A stretch of 64,000 nucleotides of DNA from Bretschneidera sinensis (Eukaryota > Streptophyta > Magnoliopsida > Brassicales > Akaniaceae): positions 76,242,317 to 76,306,316 of the forward strand of contig CM043701.1 of NCBI GenBank assembly GCA_023935145.1, given 5' to 3'. The notes under the pieces are model-generated. The model made no database searches. It had not been told where the DNA came from and saw only the letters and a program-made list of their open reading frames with translations. Every line of letters starts with the position of its first letter. Position 1 is the stretch's first letter. The translations under genes were made by a program, and so were the position numbers. Positions 1-11,096 of the stretch are shown here, piece after piece.

Positions 1-1021
1 AGCCAAACCAGCTTCTTTCCTGGTCTTTTTAGTCACACCAGTTGCCTTCCTGGTCTTCTTTTTATATGCATACGAGCAATAATATGCAAGCAAGCATACA
101 TCAAAGCATTCAATTCAACTATCTAGCTCTTTCTCAAAATCATTATTTTTATCATATTTATTAAATTGTCTCATCATATATCATATCAACTTTTTAATCA
201 TATTTTTCATTCATCCATTCCTTCTAAAATATAAATTCTTATATAATTAATAGTCCACATACTTTCTAATTCCTAATCAATTAAGTTTCATATATAACAG
301 AAAATACATCATTAAATCACTATAGTTCACCCACTTATTCAAATATCATAAATTTTATCGGTTTCGATTACTAAAAGTAAATCTAACTCACCTGTGGATC
401 ACCTCCTTACCTTTCCTACTCCTTTCAGCAATTTCACCTGATTGCTGATCGTCAACACCTGATATAATATTTATATTAAATTTTTTTAATTTATTCTTCA
501 ATTCTTCCATAATTAATACCTTTAAATTTCTACATCAAATTCTCGGTATTTTCATGTATGCATAATATCAAAAAATTAAAATTCACATTATTACCTTCTT
601 CTTTTTATTTTATTTTCTTAAAGCTTCCCTCGAATCTCTTTAAGATTCTCTCATAAACTTCTTCAAAATTTCATTCTTTCAACCTTTCTTTCAGTCCCCA
701 GGTGTTTAAAGAAAGAGATTAATTTGAGAGTGTAAACTGATTTTTAACAAACTAAAATACCAAAACCAGGCTAATTGATAACCATTCTTCATGTTTTTTC
801 TTCTTTTTCTCTTTTGTTTCTTTAGGTGTCTTGCATGCAAGACACCTATCTTTCTATAGAAAACACCTGGACGTCTAGGTTTTGTCCCTTCCCCCCCTGT
901 TTGTAACCACACCTGGAAAGCGTCCGTGTTTTTTTAATAGTAAATCTTTCATGTATAATAATTCAATATCATATCTATCAAATTACTTCTTTACCCTTAC
1001 TTTAAGAACACGGGTATTACA
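1..1021 (-). mobile_element. Partial LTR of a Tekay-type Ty3/gypsy element
   Basis: The segment ends in GGGTATTACA, the reverse complement of the LTR start TGTAATAC seen at 21297 and 28211. Its body matches the minus-strand LTRs at 59260-61329 and 61662-63693, including the text around 390-420 on settings such as 'ctcacctgtggatcacctcc' and the purine/pyrimidine tracts. About half of a roughly 2-kb LTR is present; the rest lies left of the window. No pol sequence follows on the right, so this is either a 5' LTR or a solo LTR. No duplication can be checked because the other end is missing. Confidence 0.85.
824..847. repeat. Perfect 24-bp palindrome in Tekay LTR
   Basis: Two 12-base arms (AGGTGTCTTGCA and its exact complement) meet without a spacer. 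A second, imperfect dyad (ACACCTGGACGTCTAGGT) follows about 25 bp later. Other copies of this LTR have different palindromes at the same place. Confidence 0.8.
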
Positions 1022-1472
1022 CTGGGTTTCAATTTGTTGACACAATTATCACCAATTGGTCTTCGATTTCTTAATCTGGTAGACTTCTTCTTCAATTTTC
1101 CTAGGTCGTGGCACTACAAGAATCATCAAATGGAAAAAGCCTCAAAAGTTTTGACGAAATGGTATTCCCCTTCTATAGATCGATGCAGGTGCCTCCTCAC
1201 CACTTCCAGGATTCTTGCAATTTCCAACTTTAGATTTGGAATGTTAAATTTTGGGAATAAGTTTTTCTTATGTGAGAGGAATGTGATGCCTTTTCGTAAA
1301 AAAAAAAATTCCGTTGAGTATATTGGCCAGAAAATGGGGATAAGGAATCGATTGCAACTGAGTCATAGTTAAAGTAGTTAGGATGCCAAATTAATAGTTA
1401 AAAGAGTTAAGTGCAACGTTTAATATTTTAAGTATCTGGGATGCAATAAACTCTTTATTTAATATATTTTCA
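1022..1472. other. No recognisable gene
   Basis: AT-rich DNA right of the LTR. A 112-codon open frame at 1034-1372 has no recognisable domain and contains lysine runs from poly-A, so it is not called as a gene. Confidence 0.5.
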
Positions 1473-1592
1473 ATTAGCTTAATTGGTAAAGTCTCTTGTC
1501 ATTGCACAAGAGATCAAGGATCAAACCTCACTCACACCATGAATGTGAGGGATAAGAAGTGAGAGGGTTACCTCTAACCCAATTTTTATTTT
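1473..1592 (+). mobile_element. tRNA-derived SINE
   Basis: A Pol III A-box-like sequence (TAGCTTAATTGG, 1475-1486) is followed about 43 bp later by a B-box-like sequence (GGATCAAACC, 1518-1527), the spacing of a tRNA-type internal promoter. The cloverleaf is not completed, and the unit runs on about 60 bp through GTGAGGGATAAGAAGTGAG to a T-rich end. A small hairpin (GGGTTA/TAACCC) lies at about 1565-1580. Possible degenerate duplications flank it (TTTATTTAATA before, TTATTTTAATA after). This is typical of plant SINEs with a tRNA head and T-rich tail; the family was not identified. Confidence 0.65.
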
Positions 1593-2858
1593 AATACTTA
1601 ATTCATATATTTACCAAAATATTTAAGAAATTTGAGTTTTTTTTATATAAAAAAATGGACAAAAAATTCCTATAACTTTTAAAATATATTTTTACATGGA
1701 TTTCATCTTTTCACCAAAACCATGAAAAATATCTCAATTTTCATTATTAACGAAAAATTACCAAAATATCTTGAGGCTTTATTTGGTAAGATTTAATTTT
1801 CTTTTTTTATAATTATTGTTTTGTATATAGTCCAATAATGTATAATATCGTAAAAAAAAAAACTTATTTCTTTATCACTTCATCGAATTAATATTAGTTT
1901 CTTTTGTACAAATTGACTAAAATATACTCGATGCAATATTTTATATCATTTCGCTTTATGATTATGTTTTATTGTAGATAATCGTTTTAACTATATTATT
2001 AAAGAAATGTAGTAGTTTTGAATATCCACAATACCCTAAGGCTTGACTTTCATAATCAAGACATGAAATTTAAGAAAGCTGTGAATATGATTAAATAAAA
2101 TAAACGTAAGTATGTATTATGAATAAATAGAAAGTATGGATGAACATTAAAAAAACTATAAAATAACTAGTAATGTGCACTAAATGAAAGGTGTTAAAGT
2201 TATAGTTCTTTATATAATAATTTGATAACGTTAGCTAGTAATATATCATATAGAAACATGAATACATTATCAAATAATTTGACCACATCAACTAGTAACT
2301 CATATTTATAATGAAATCCAATAAATATAAGTACAATAGAAAAATTAATTACCTATATTTTCACCCACAACTCTTGAAATATATGTTGAAAAGTATTTTT
2401 AACATTTGTAGACAAAAAATAAATTCGAGTGTGGAGAAATAGGGATGGAGATAAATAAGAAAATGAGATGAAAAAGTAACGAATAAGGTAAATATATATG
2501 GAGGAATTGGGTGAGAAAGATGTATGGGAAAAGGATGACATTTTTAGGTAATTAAGAATATTTATGTTGATTAAAAATATCCGCATTTAATAATTAACAA
2601 AATTTGCATTAATACTGGAAGTGACAATTGAAAAATATTTAATAACATTTAGTCATGCGAAAACTTTAACCACTAACATTTCTTTTTCAATTCATCTAGT
2701 ATTTTGATTATTACAAAAATTAAAGCTACTATAAGATTCCCAATACTCTTTAAATTATTTATAAAAAATATTTAAAATTAATTTTTTTAACTATTTGATT
2801 TTCTTATCTTTTCGGACCGTGAAGACATGTTTACTATGTTATTTTGTCGAACTATTTT
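1593..2858. other. Unassigned AT-rich DNA
   Basis: No open frame with recognisable domains on either strand, and no LTR, primer site or clear terminal repeat. It is probably old intergenic or decayed transposon sequence. Confidence 0.4.
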
Positions 2859-2930
2859 AGGTAAATTATATAAACCTATATGACATTTGAGGTCTCCATA
2901 CTTATCTATTCTTTAGGAAATTACAAAAAC
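2859..2930 (+). repeat. Left arm of a candidate terminal inverted repeat
   Basis: The first 28 bases (AGGTAAATTATA onward) match the reverse complement of 17741-17769 at about 25 of 29 positions, and a further block (ACTTATCTATTCTTT) also has an inverted counterpart. Ends starting GGGTAAATTATA are common in plant Mutator-like and MITE elements. If real, the arms delimit an element of about 1.7 kb once the TR-GAG1 composite is removed. No matching 9-bp duplication was found outside the arms, so the call is tentative. Confidence 0.35.
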
Positions 2931-3817
2931 TTATTTTATCTTATTCGAAATTGAGAATTTTCTGACAGAAACCTCTTTCTTTCAATTTTTCTTATAATCA
3001 GTCGTCTGATTTCTGGTCAACACTGAAATCCAGCTTAGCATCTTTATTAAAAAGCCAAAAATACCCTTATCCTCATTTTTCAACTTCCATTATTTTAGTT
3101 CCTTATTTATTACAAAGAACTAACTTAACTTAACCTAACCTTTTTTTTTTATTCCAAAGGTTGTATTCATCATCTACCTCATCCCATTTTTTTTTTGTTT
3201 TATTATTTTTCTTTCCTTTCTTTCTTTCTTCTTCTCTCCTGATCTCTTCTCAATTTCTATCTTAGTCAAATGAGTGAATTTTGCGTCACTACCATCAACT
3301 ATCATCACCACACCGTGCTTTACATCCCAAAACCCATAAGATAATTTACTCTAATCGAGCTGAAAATATGAAAGTTGATAGATTTTTCTCTCCGCTTCAT
3401 CCTTTATTTATACCATTTGTTCATTTTTTAAGATAGCAAAAGTCATCATACATAGATCTGAAAAGTAAAGGAGAATAAATTATTTTTTGGTTTTTTTCTC
3501 TTTAAGAGAGTATTCTCTCAAATTTGTTTATGGGTTTCCCTTTGATTCGAGAATTAATTTGATTCTAACATCCTTTATAATTTAATCTGACAACATCTTG
3601 TCTATCTTGTATGGTGATGGAAGGATTAAAAAAAGCAAACAAAGAAAACAAAAAAAATAATAAAACATAAAATACTAGTAAATTTGAAAAGATCTGACCA
3701 ATCCGAAATAGTAAGATCTGGCGAGGTTAGCCAACCAAGATGCTCAAACGGCCTCGCAACCACAAGTGAGACCTCGACAATGGATTTGCATAAAAGGGTG
3801 AGATGAGACAATGATGT
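2931..3817. other. Interior of the candidate TIR element, no gene
   Basis: Noncoding, with pyrimidine-rich runs around 3180-3260. No coding domain was recognised. The sequence resumes at 17075 after the LTR composite. Confidence 0.4.
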
Positions 3818-4686
3818 GGAGATGTTGTGCGTTTATCTACCTAAATAAACAAGCAAATAATCATACTTGTTTTACTTGCAAGTGCATAAGGTCAATTTAG
3901 TAGTATAGTGTGCGAATGCAAGATCATCTCCACAGAGATTGGTAAATTTAACTTTAGAATTAGTTTCGAAATAATGAAATAAAAATAAGAGAAATAAATA
4001 TTGAGTTGAAATAATAAAGAGAAAGGCGTAGGGACTTGATATCCACCATTAATCATGTTACCCCAACACAACAGTATGCCAATGCTTTACTCATGTCATG
4101 AATACCAAATGTTTGTCAACCTAAGGGCATCGTATCTACTCCTTAAGTTATTGATTTCCCTAAGCAACGAGTTAAGCATTGTATCTACTCTAACTCTTTT
4201 CTTTCTTAAGGGATTCAACATAGTGTATACTGAGTTGTTCCTTAAGAGAGCATAAGACCTATGGAAATCGATAAGCACATGAGACTTAGGGCATGGTATC
4301 TACTCCTGGTTTCCCATGTAGATTAACCCAAGAATCTGGTGTGGATATCTTTTTTTTTTACTATTGTTGAACCCAGGACTCAGTAATCCAAATTGATTCA
4401 ACTAACTAACCCATACCACATGCATACGTTGATCAGACACACATATATGAGGAATTTAAATAAAAACAGGTATTAATCAAGTTAAGCAACACAACATGAA
4501 TATCGCAAAGGCACCAAGCCCTTACTAGGGTTTAGTTACACATGGTTGTGATGCTAAATATATTCATAAAATAAAAATAAAGGGGAAATAATAAACCCGA
4601 GAGAAGAGTCGTCAATTCCTCTGCAAAGCTTACAATTCCAAAGAAAATTCCCAGGATCCCCCCCCCAATCTGCGTTTTTACAAGTG

Positions 4687-4694
4687 TATTTATA
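4687..4694 (-). promoter_or_regulatory. TATA box, TR-GAG1 LTR A
   Basis: TATAAATA on the minus strand, about 100 bp downstream of the palindromic motif array. Confidence 0.6.
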
Positions 4695-4794
4695 GTGGTT
4701 GAATAACCCTAGAAGACTCTGGAAACCTTAAACCACAAAACCTCTCCTATTTCCAAAACAGGTTTTTGTCGTTTTACTGTTCATGCCCGTACAT

Positions 4795-4910
4795 GTGCGC
4801 TCGATCGTATACGTGTAGCACTCGATCGCAATGATGTGCTCGAGCCTTCTTAGTTTGCGCATGAGCGCTGGTGCGCTCGATCGTACTGGGGCCTGCACTT
4901 GATCTCACTC
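4795..4910 (-). repeat. CTCGATCG motif array, LTR A
   Basis: About five copies of a GTGCGCTCGATCGCA-like motif in 116 bp, separated by unrelated spacers. It lies in U3, upstream of the TATA box on the element's strand. LTRs B and C carry about four copies each. Confidence 0.8.
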
Positions 4911-5097
4911 TAGCCAGCAGCTGCTCCAGGATTTCCAGATTTCTTCGTTTAAGTGCCAAAAATGCTTCTTTTTTCTCCAAGACCCTACAAAAGCATGTGA
5001 AACACAGAGATGAAGTAAAATAGACTAAATTAACATAAACTAGGACTTAACAAATGTAAATTAAGGGGCTTAAATTTGAATATTTAAGCACCTATCA

Positions 5098-5110
5098 CAC
5101 CCCCAAACTT
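5098..5110 (-). promoter_or_regulatory. Polypurine tract of internal region 1
   Basis: The minus strand reads AAGTTTGGGGGTG directly before the LTR start TGATAGG. This is the expected plus-strand primer site. Two further copies lie upstream (6214-6230 and 6316-6330). Confidence 0.75.
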
Positions 5111-6480
5111 ATATATTGCTAGTCCCTTAGCAATACAAAAATAAAAACTAAAATGAAAATAATAAAGACACACAGATAAATCCAATATTCATGGTTTCCA
5201 TGAAGGTTTAGGTATCACACAAAACTATGATGTGCACTCATGAGCAAGCTTAACAAATACAAACACATCTTTGCAATGAATAAGAGTTTTGAACGTTAAT
5301 CACTTTCATGAGGTTGGTTAAGACATCACAAGTCTGATTTTAGTGTGTGGTGATCTAGCACATAAAATATTAGGTTTCCAAATAACTCTAACGTGTAGTG
5401 TTTCGGTATCTCAAGTTTCACAACATTTCTTATCAGAACGAACAACAATGGCATAGTTTTTCTTCTTTTCTTTTATTGTGAAATTTTTGCCAAGTTGAGT
5501 TCCATTAAGCTTTCTAATTAACCCATGTAGCGAGTGTGTAGCCAATGACTCCCAAACTGGACGGTTTTAGGGCATTAGGTGTAAAGACACCCCTAAGGAC
5601 TTACTAACTCGAGTAAAAAAGGCTATGAAACTAACTGGTCTTAATACTACCAATCATAATTCTCACCTTTTGACGTGACACTTACTGCTTACTGAGGCAA
5701 GATGGCCAGTTACACAGTGGAAAGTTCTTTTTAATAATCATTGTTAGCAAAATTCCCACATTTTGACGTGACACTCACTGCTTACTGAGGCAAGAGGGCT
5801 AGTTAGTCAGTGAAAAGTTTTTTCACTGATCATTAGGAGCACTTTTCTTTTTGAGCAATAACAATTTTTTTCTATTTTCCTATGTCAAAGTGTGAATCTA
5901 ACAAGTCATCCGGTTCACAGTCAAGCCGAAGAAACATACATATTACAATTAAATGTCATACCCCACACATTTATGTGCTAATGTGCTCGTGTTAGTTTAG
6001 GCCAAACTTGTGAATCCTTAAATGCCTAAAAGTAAGTGATTAAGGTTTAAAACTTAATTATTAGCCCATATATTCAAGGTTTTAAGCTCACTTATGAAGT
6101 TAAATCATATTGTTTTGTTTAGATCACCAAAAAATTTTAAAACAGTATGAACATGTATTTATCTTTTCGAGAATACTAAAAAAAACTGGGACAAAGTGTG
6201 TGAATGTGTCTCCCATATCCCCAAACTTAAATTACACATTGTCCCCAATGTATAAATAACATGGAAAGATCTGACCTGAGAGATGGAAAAGTAGCTGGAC
6301 CGGCATGGCTCATAGCACACCCCCAAACTTGAACGGATGCACACATTGTCCCTAAAAAAAAAAAAACTAACGTAATGCGGGAAAACAAAAAGCATTAAAA
6401 GTAAATAAATAACAGTAAATATGAAAGACAATAAAAATAAAAGGATAAGCTGTGGGATGCCTCCCATGAGCGCTAAGTTT
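5111..6480 (-). other. 3' noncoding region of TR-GAG1 internal 1
   Basis: No coding domain. It is homologous to 50240-51506 of the Athila element: both contain the CTTTTTGACTCGAG-type block, a block around CAGTAAGCAGTGAGTG, and the extra polypurine tracts. The homology ties the non-autonomous element to the autonomous lineage through noncoding sequence. Confidence 0.7.
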
Positions 6481-6495
6481 TACGTCTTCAGCCAT
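6465..6495 (-). promoter_or_regulatory. Conserved post-coding block
   Basis: The minus strand reads GCTGAAGACGTAAAACTTAG followed by GCGCTCATGGGAGGC. The same block occurs at 12466-12495, 35519-35557 and, on the plus strand, 50245-50290, each time just after the coding region. GGGAGGCACCCC can fold as a small stem. Its function is unknown; a structured 3' RNA signal is an inference. Confidence 0.55.
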
Positions 6496-6602
6496 ACAGG
6501 ATACCCTATCACTGCTGGTCTCCAGGTGGTGTAGTCGATGAGGTACCGGGTACGTGAGGTGGAGGTTGACAGTTTAGGCATCATGGCAAGCTGCTATCCA
6601 AT

Positions 6603-6664
6603 GTGCGCTCGATCGCAATGTGAAGTGCACTCGATCACACTGTGGAGTGCAGTCGATCGCATTT
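6603..6664 (-). repeat. CTCGATCG motif array in 3' region, copy 1
   Basis: Three spaced copies of a GTGCRCTCGATCRCA-like motif, the motif type also found in this element's LTR and leader. Confidence 0.7.
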
Positions 6665-6858
6665 GTGGCAGAGAGTGCGTACTCAGGGGCCTCAGTGCCA
6701 CTAACCTCAATAGAGGCGCTTGAGCTACACATTTATCAAAGTCTGAACGGCTCAAGCACTCTCTATAGCAGCTTCAACGTTTAGTCTTTTGGTAGGGAGT
6801 GCTTAATATCCACTGCATGTGGCTCAGGTGCTCTTGTTGCTGCTGCATAATGGATAGT

Positions 6859-9306
6859 CTAGGGCACTAAATCTTCATCTCTTGGTTGCACTGAAATTTT
6901 CGAGTGTGGTGTGACTTTGTGTCCATGTACTGTGAATGTCTGATTTCTTGCAGGCAACTGCGACAATTCCAAGTTTGGTGCCTGGACAATAGATGAGAGA
7001 AAAGTAGTATTAGTATGCTCAAAAGTTTCAAACGGAGGAGTGAATTTACTTGGATGCTTTGGAGAGGCTTCAAGGAGGTGCATAGCTTCAATGATGTCAT
7101 CTGTAATATCTTCAGATTCTGGCTTAGGAACTACATCCGAACTTGTGAAGCTGTGGGTGAGGGTGGCTTCTAATGGATCAGTGTGATAGACCTGAAAAAC
7201 TTGCTCGACAACACTTTGCATCATACATTCATTAAAACATTCATCATCATTATCATCTTGGAGTAATTTCAATGCATCAAATATCTTAAATTCTATTGTC
7301 TCACCATTTACCGTCATACTCACAATACTCTTTTGCACATTCATTATTGTTCAGCAGTTCTCATAAAGGGTCTTCCTAAGATGATGGGCAGAGGTAATGG
7401 CATAGAGCATTCCTCCATGTCTAACACAATGAAGTCAGCAGGCAAAATAAACTCACCTATCTTTACCATGACATCCTCAATTATACCTCTAGGTCTTTTG
7501 ATGCTTCTATCTACCAATTGCAAAGTGATCGAGGTTGGTTAAAGCTCCCCCAAACTTAGCTTTTCAACTACTGTGTATGGTAGCAAATTGACACTTTCTC
7601 TTAAATCCAATAGTGCACGCTCAAAAAACTAGTCACCTATCCTGCAGCGAATGGTAAAACTACCCTGATCTTTTAGCTTTGGTGGTAGTTTTCTTAATAA
7701 TACTACACTTACCTCTTCAGTTAGAGCCACTATTTCATGCTTTAGAAACTTTCTTTTATTAGTGCAACAATCTTTTAAAAATTTAGCATAAGCAGGAATT
7801 TGTTTAATTGCATCTAATAAGGGAATGTTAATTTCTACCTTTCTCAAAGTTTTAAAAATATGAAACAATTTATCTTTTTTTGGCTTTACTAACCTTTGAG
7901 GGAAAGGTGGTGCATTCCACTTCTTCATTTCACTTACCTTGGATGTGGATGGCTTAGCAGGAGATGCTTGTGCTAGCTCATTAACTCCTATGACCTTACC
8001 ATTTCTAAGAGTTGTCATGGAATTTAGTTGCTGATGTCCTCTCGGATTAGGTATTGGTTGGGCAGGAAGCTCAACTTGCTTTCTTGCACTTAACTCTTTA
8101 ACTATTTGCCCCATTTGAACTTCTAGTCTTTGGATTGTTTGCTCGTGCTTTGCAATTATTTGTCTTTGCTCAGTTTGAATTTGCCTTCCATCTGCCATAA
8201 ATTGTTCTTGTGACGTTATCAGTTGCCTTACCATACTCACTAGGTCACTTGTCTTTGACTCTTGAACTGGTTGGGCTGCTTGGTGGAAGTTCTTTTGTTG
8301 CCCTTGAAGGTTCAGGGCATTTTGATTGTTGCTCCATGAGAGGTTGGGGTGGTTTTGCCATCCAAGATTGTAGGTATTTGTATATGCACTATTTGGTCCC
8401 ACATAGTTCACTTGCTCGGGATCTGTAGATGGATATAAATGGCAAGTCTCAATAGTGTGATCAAATTGAGAACATAAAGCATATACTTGGTGTTGTGTAG
8501 CTTGTGGACTCGGTGAGGTGTTCTGAGCAGTCATGGCTTTTACAAGCATATCTAGCTTTCTCTCTATAGCAACTATCTGAGTTGGAATTCCACCAATTAA
8601 GTTAACTTCATACATGCCCTTGCTCTTTACTCCTTGTCTCTCTCTGGATAAAAATTGTTGGGTATGCTCACTCAATGCCTCAAACAGCTCCATGGCTTCT
8701 TCACTGCTTTTCTCCATCAGCACATCTCTATAACCTGAATCAGCAATACCTTTATTCATGTCATTTAAACCTTTGTAAAAGGCTAGTACCAGCTCATCTT
8801 GAGGTAGGTTGTGATGTGGACATTTGTGAAGCAGCTCATTAAAGTGTCCATGCCTCAAAGAAAAGGTCTCCATCCCTTTCTTGGAAAGATTGAATCTCTT
8901 TCCTCATTTCTCTCGTCTTTTGAGCTGGGAAGAACTTTCTTAGAAACTTGCTGGCCAACTCTTCCCAAGTGTGGATAGAAACTGCAGGCAATGAATTATA
9001 CCACAGTTTAGCATTATCTTTTAAGGCAAAAAGGAAAAGAATTAACCTGATTCCTTCTTGGTCTAGGCTCTGGATATGCTGGAATTTGCAAAGATCAAAG
9101 AACTCTCGAAAGTACAAATGTGGATCCTCATTAGATGTACCCCTAAAGTGAGTAAGTGCACTGAGTATTTGCGAAGATATGTAATAATTTCCTTCCGCCT
9201 CAGATTGATATGCAATACAAGATGGATGGTCGATGTTCCTTGGGATGAAGGATTGCTTCATCAGTCTTCTCTCAAGTGATTGCTGGTTTTCTAGCTGATC
9301 TGCCAT
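6859..9306 (-). pseudogene. TR-GAG1 gag-protease, copy 1 (broken)
   Basis: Reading begins with the start codon at 9306 and gives an Athila-type gag: an N-terminal capsid-like part (motif WEELASKFLRKFFP), a frameshift near 8860, then a 414-codon stretch. The zinc knuckle is degenerate, with YALC in place of CxxC. A retropepsin-like part follows (7340-7630) whose catalytic DxGAS is DLRES, so it is probably inactive. A stop at 7539-7541 (TAA) corresponds to CAA in copy 2. A last 161-codon frame (7344-6859) matches the linker between protease and reverse transcriptase in Athila, and the reading ends there. RT, RNase H and integrase are missing, so mobilisation would have needed enzymes from another element. 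Confidence 0.8.
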
Positions 9307-9778
9307 TGATATTTCTTCCTCAAATCCTTCTTCTACCTCTTTAGAGTTGTCTCTAAGCCTTTGTCAAATGGTCCGCTCAAGCTCTGTATCGAGGGGAAAG
9401 AAAGTTGGATGTCTGGAACGAAGCCTTTGCATGAATTAGTAAAAGCAGCTTCAGTGCAGCATTTCAGCACTGCTGCTCGGGTAGCTTCTGCCTCAAATGT
9501 GCTCGATCGCACAAAGGAGTGTGTTCGATCGCAGCAATGCACTCGATTATACTTGAGGAGGGCGCTCGATTGCAGTGCACAGATCACTTTGCTATTGTAC
9601 CTGAAACAAAACAGAACAGAAAAGAAGAAATAAATTAAGGTTTTGATGAAATAAAATAAAACTGAACGAAAAATAGAAACTTAGAATTTTTTTATTTTAG
9701 ATTTTTGATAAAAATAAAACAATAAAACAAAATAAAATAAAACTAATGAAAATAATTCTAAAAAGAAATTTAGCGCAA
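9307..9778 (-). other. 5' leader of TR-GAG1 internal 1
   Basis: Noncoding leader between the primer site and gag. The part near the primer site is A-rich and the rest carries a CTCGATCG motif array (9498-9579). A dimerisation or packaging role is possible but not shown. Confidence 0.6.
9498..9579 (-). repeat. CTCGATCG motif array in leader, copy 1
   Basis: Four spaced motifs (GTGCTCGATCGCAC, GTTCGATCGCA, CACTCGATTATA, GCGCTCGATTGCA) in about 80 bp of untranslated leader. Confidence 0.7.
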
Positions 9779-9796
9779 TCCCCGGCAACGGCACTA
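9779..9796 (-). promoter_or_regulatory. Primer binding site (tRNA-Asp type), copy 1
   Basis: The minus strand reads TAGTGCCGTTGCCGGGGA, complementary with two mismatches to the 3' end of plant tRNA-Asp. It lies six bases inside the LTR edge. The same primer choice is seen at 44584 and 37554. Confidence 0.8.
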
Positions 9797-10697
9797 AAAA
9801 CTTGTTGTGCATTTATCTACCTAAATAAATAAGCAAATAATCGCACTTGTTTTACTTGCAAGTGCACAAGGTCAACTTAGTAGTATAGTGTGCGAATGCA
9901 AGATCATCTCCACAGGGATTGGTAAATTTAACTTTAGAATTAGTTTCGAAATAATGAAATAAAAATAAGAGAAATAAATATTGAGTTAAAATAATAAAGA
10001 GACAGGCGTAGGTACTTGATATCCACCACTAATCATGCTACCCCCAACACAACAGTACGCTAATGCTTTACTAATGTCATGAATACTTAATGTTTGTCAA
10101 CCTAAGGGCATTTTATCTACTCCTTAAGCTATTGATTTCCCTAAGCAACGAGTTAGGCATGGTATCTACTCTAACTCTTTTCTTTCTTAAGGGATTCAAC
10201 ATGGTGTATACTGAGTGGTTCCTTAAGAGAGCATAAGATCTATGGAAATCGAGAAGCACATGAGACCTAGGGCATGGTATCTACTCCCGGTTTCCCATGT
10301 TGATTAACCCAAGAATCCGATGTGGATATCTTTTGTTACTATTGTTGAACCCAGGACTCGGTCATCCAAATTGATTCAACTAACTAATCCATACCACATG
10401 CATACGTTGATTAGACACACACATATGAGGAATTTAAATAAAAACAGGTATTAATCAAGTTAAGCAACACAACATGAATATCACAAAGGCACCAATACTG
10501 AATTATTAGTTAAATGTAATTAGGGCTTCAACCAAGCCTAGGGTTTAGTTACACATGGTTGTGATGCTAAACATATTCATAAAATAAAAATAAATGAGAA
10601 AGAATAAACCCGAGAGAAGAGTCGTCAATTCCTATCCAAAGCTTACAATTCCAAAGAAAATTCCCAGGTCACCCCCCAATCTGTGTTTTTACAAGTG

Positions 10698-10705
10698 TAT
10701 TTATA
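10698..10705 (-). promoter_or_regulatory. TATA box, TR-GAG1 LTR B
   Basis: TATAAATA on the minus strand, about 110 bp downstream of the array at 10814-10909. Confidence 0.6.
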
Positions 10706-10813
10706 GGGGTTGAATAACCCTAGAAGACTCTGGAAACCTTAAACTTCCTAAAACACAAAACCTCTCCTATTTCCAAAACAAGTTTTTGTTGTTTTACTAT
10801 TCATGCCAATACA

Positions 10814-10909
10814 TGTGCACTCGATCGCAATGATGTGCTCGAGCCTTCTTAGTTTGCGCATGAGGACTGGTGCGCTCGATCGTTCCGGGGCCTGCGCTTG
10901 ATCGCACAC
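10814..10909 (-). repeat. CTCGATCG motif array, LTR B
   Basis: About four motif copies; one copy plus its spacer, present in LTR A, is missing, which shows copy-number change between sister LTRs. Confidence 0.75.
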
Positions 10910-11096
10910 TAGCCAGCAGCTGCTCCAGGATTTCCAGATTTCTTCGTTTAAGTGCCAAAAATGCTTCTTTTTTCTCCAAGACCCTACAAAAGCATGTGAA
11001 ACACAGAGATGAAGTAAAATGGACTAAATTAACATAAACTAGGACTTAACAAATGTAAATTAAAGGGCTTAAATTTGAATATTTAAGCACCTATCA

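Larger units (their letters stand above)
3823..5097 (-). repeat. TR-GAG1 LTR A (3' LTR)
   Basis: It runs TGTTGTGC...CCTATCA on the plus strand, so on its own strand it starts TGATAGG and ends GCACAACA. The TATA box is at 4687-4694. Compared with LTRs B and C it lacks about 40 bp near 4510 and has the longest array of CTCGATCG-type motifs. Confidence 0.85.
9803..11096 (-). repeat. TR-GAG1 LTR B (shared middle LTR)
   Basis: It serves as 5' LTR of internal 1 and 3' LTR of internal 2. No duplication flanks it, as expected for an LTR inside a tandem composite. The TATA box is at 10698-10705. Confidence 0.85.

Noticed and set aside
1034..1372. 112-codon plus-strand frame
   Set aside because: No recognisable domain, poly-A-derived lysine run, no promoter or splice context; taken as chance.
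6159..6467. 102-codon minus-strand frame in the TR-GAG1 3' region
   Set aside because: Hydrophobic translation of a T-rich noncoding region; the counterpart in copy 2 (12226-12552) is in a different arrangement and not conserved as protein.
9880..9945. tRNA-Asp-like start (TAGTAGTATAGTG) in the TR-GAG1 LTRs
   Set aside because: Resembles the tRNA-Asp A box but lacks a B box and cloverleaf; probably coincidence.
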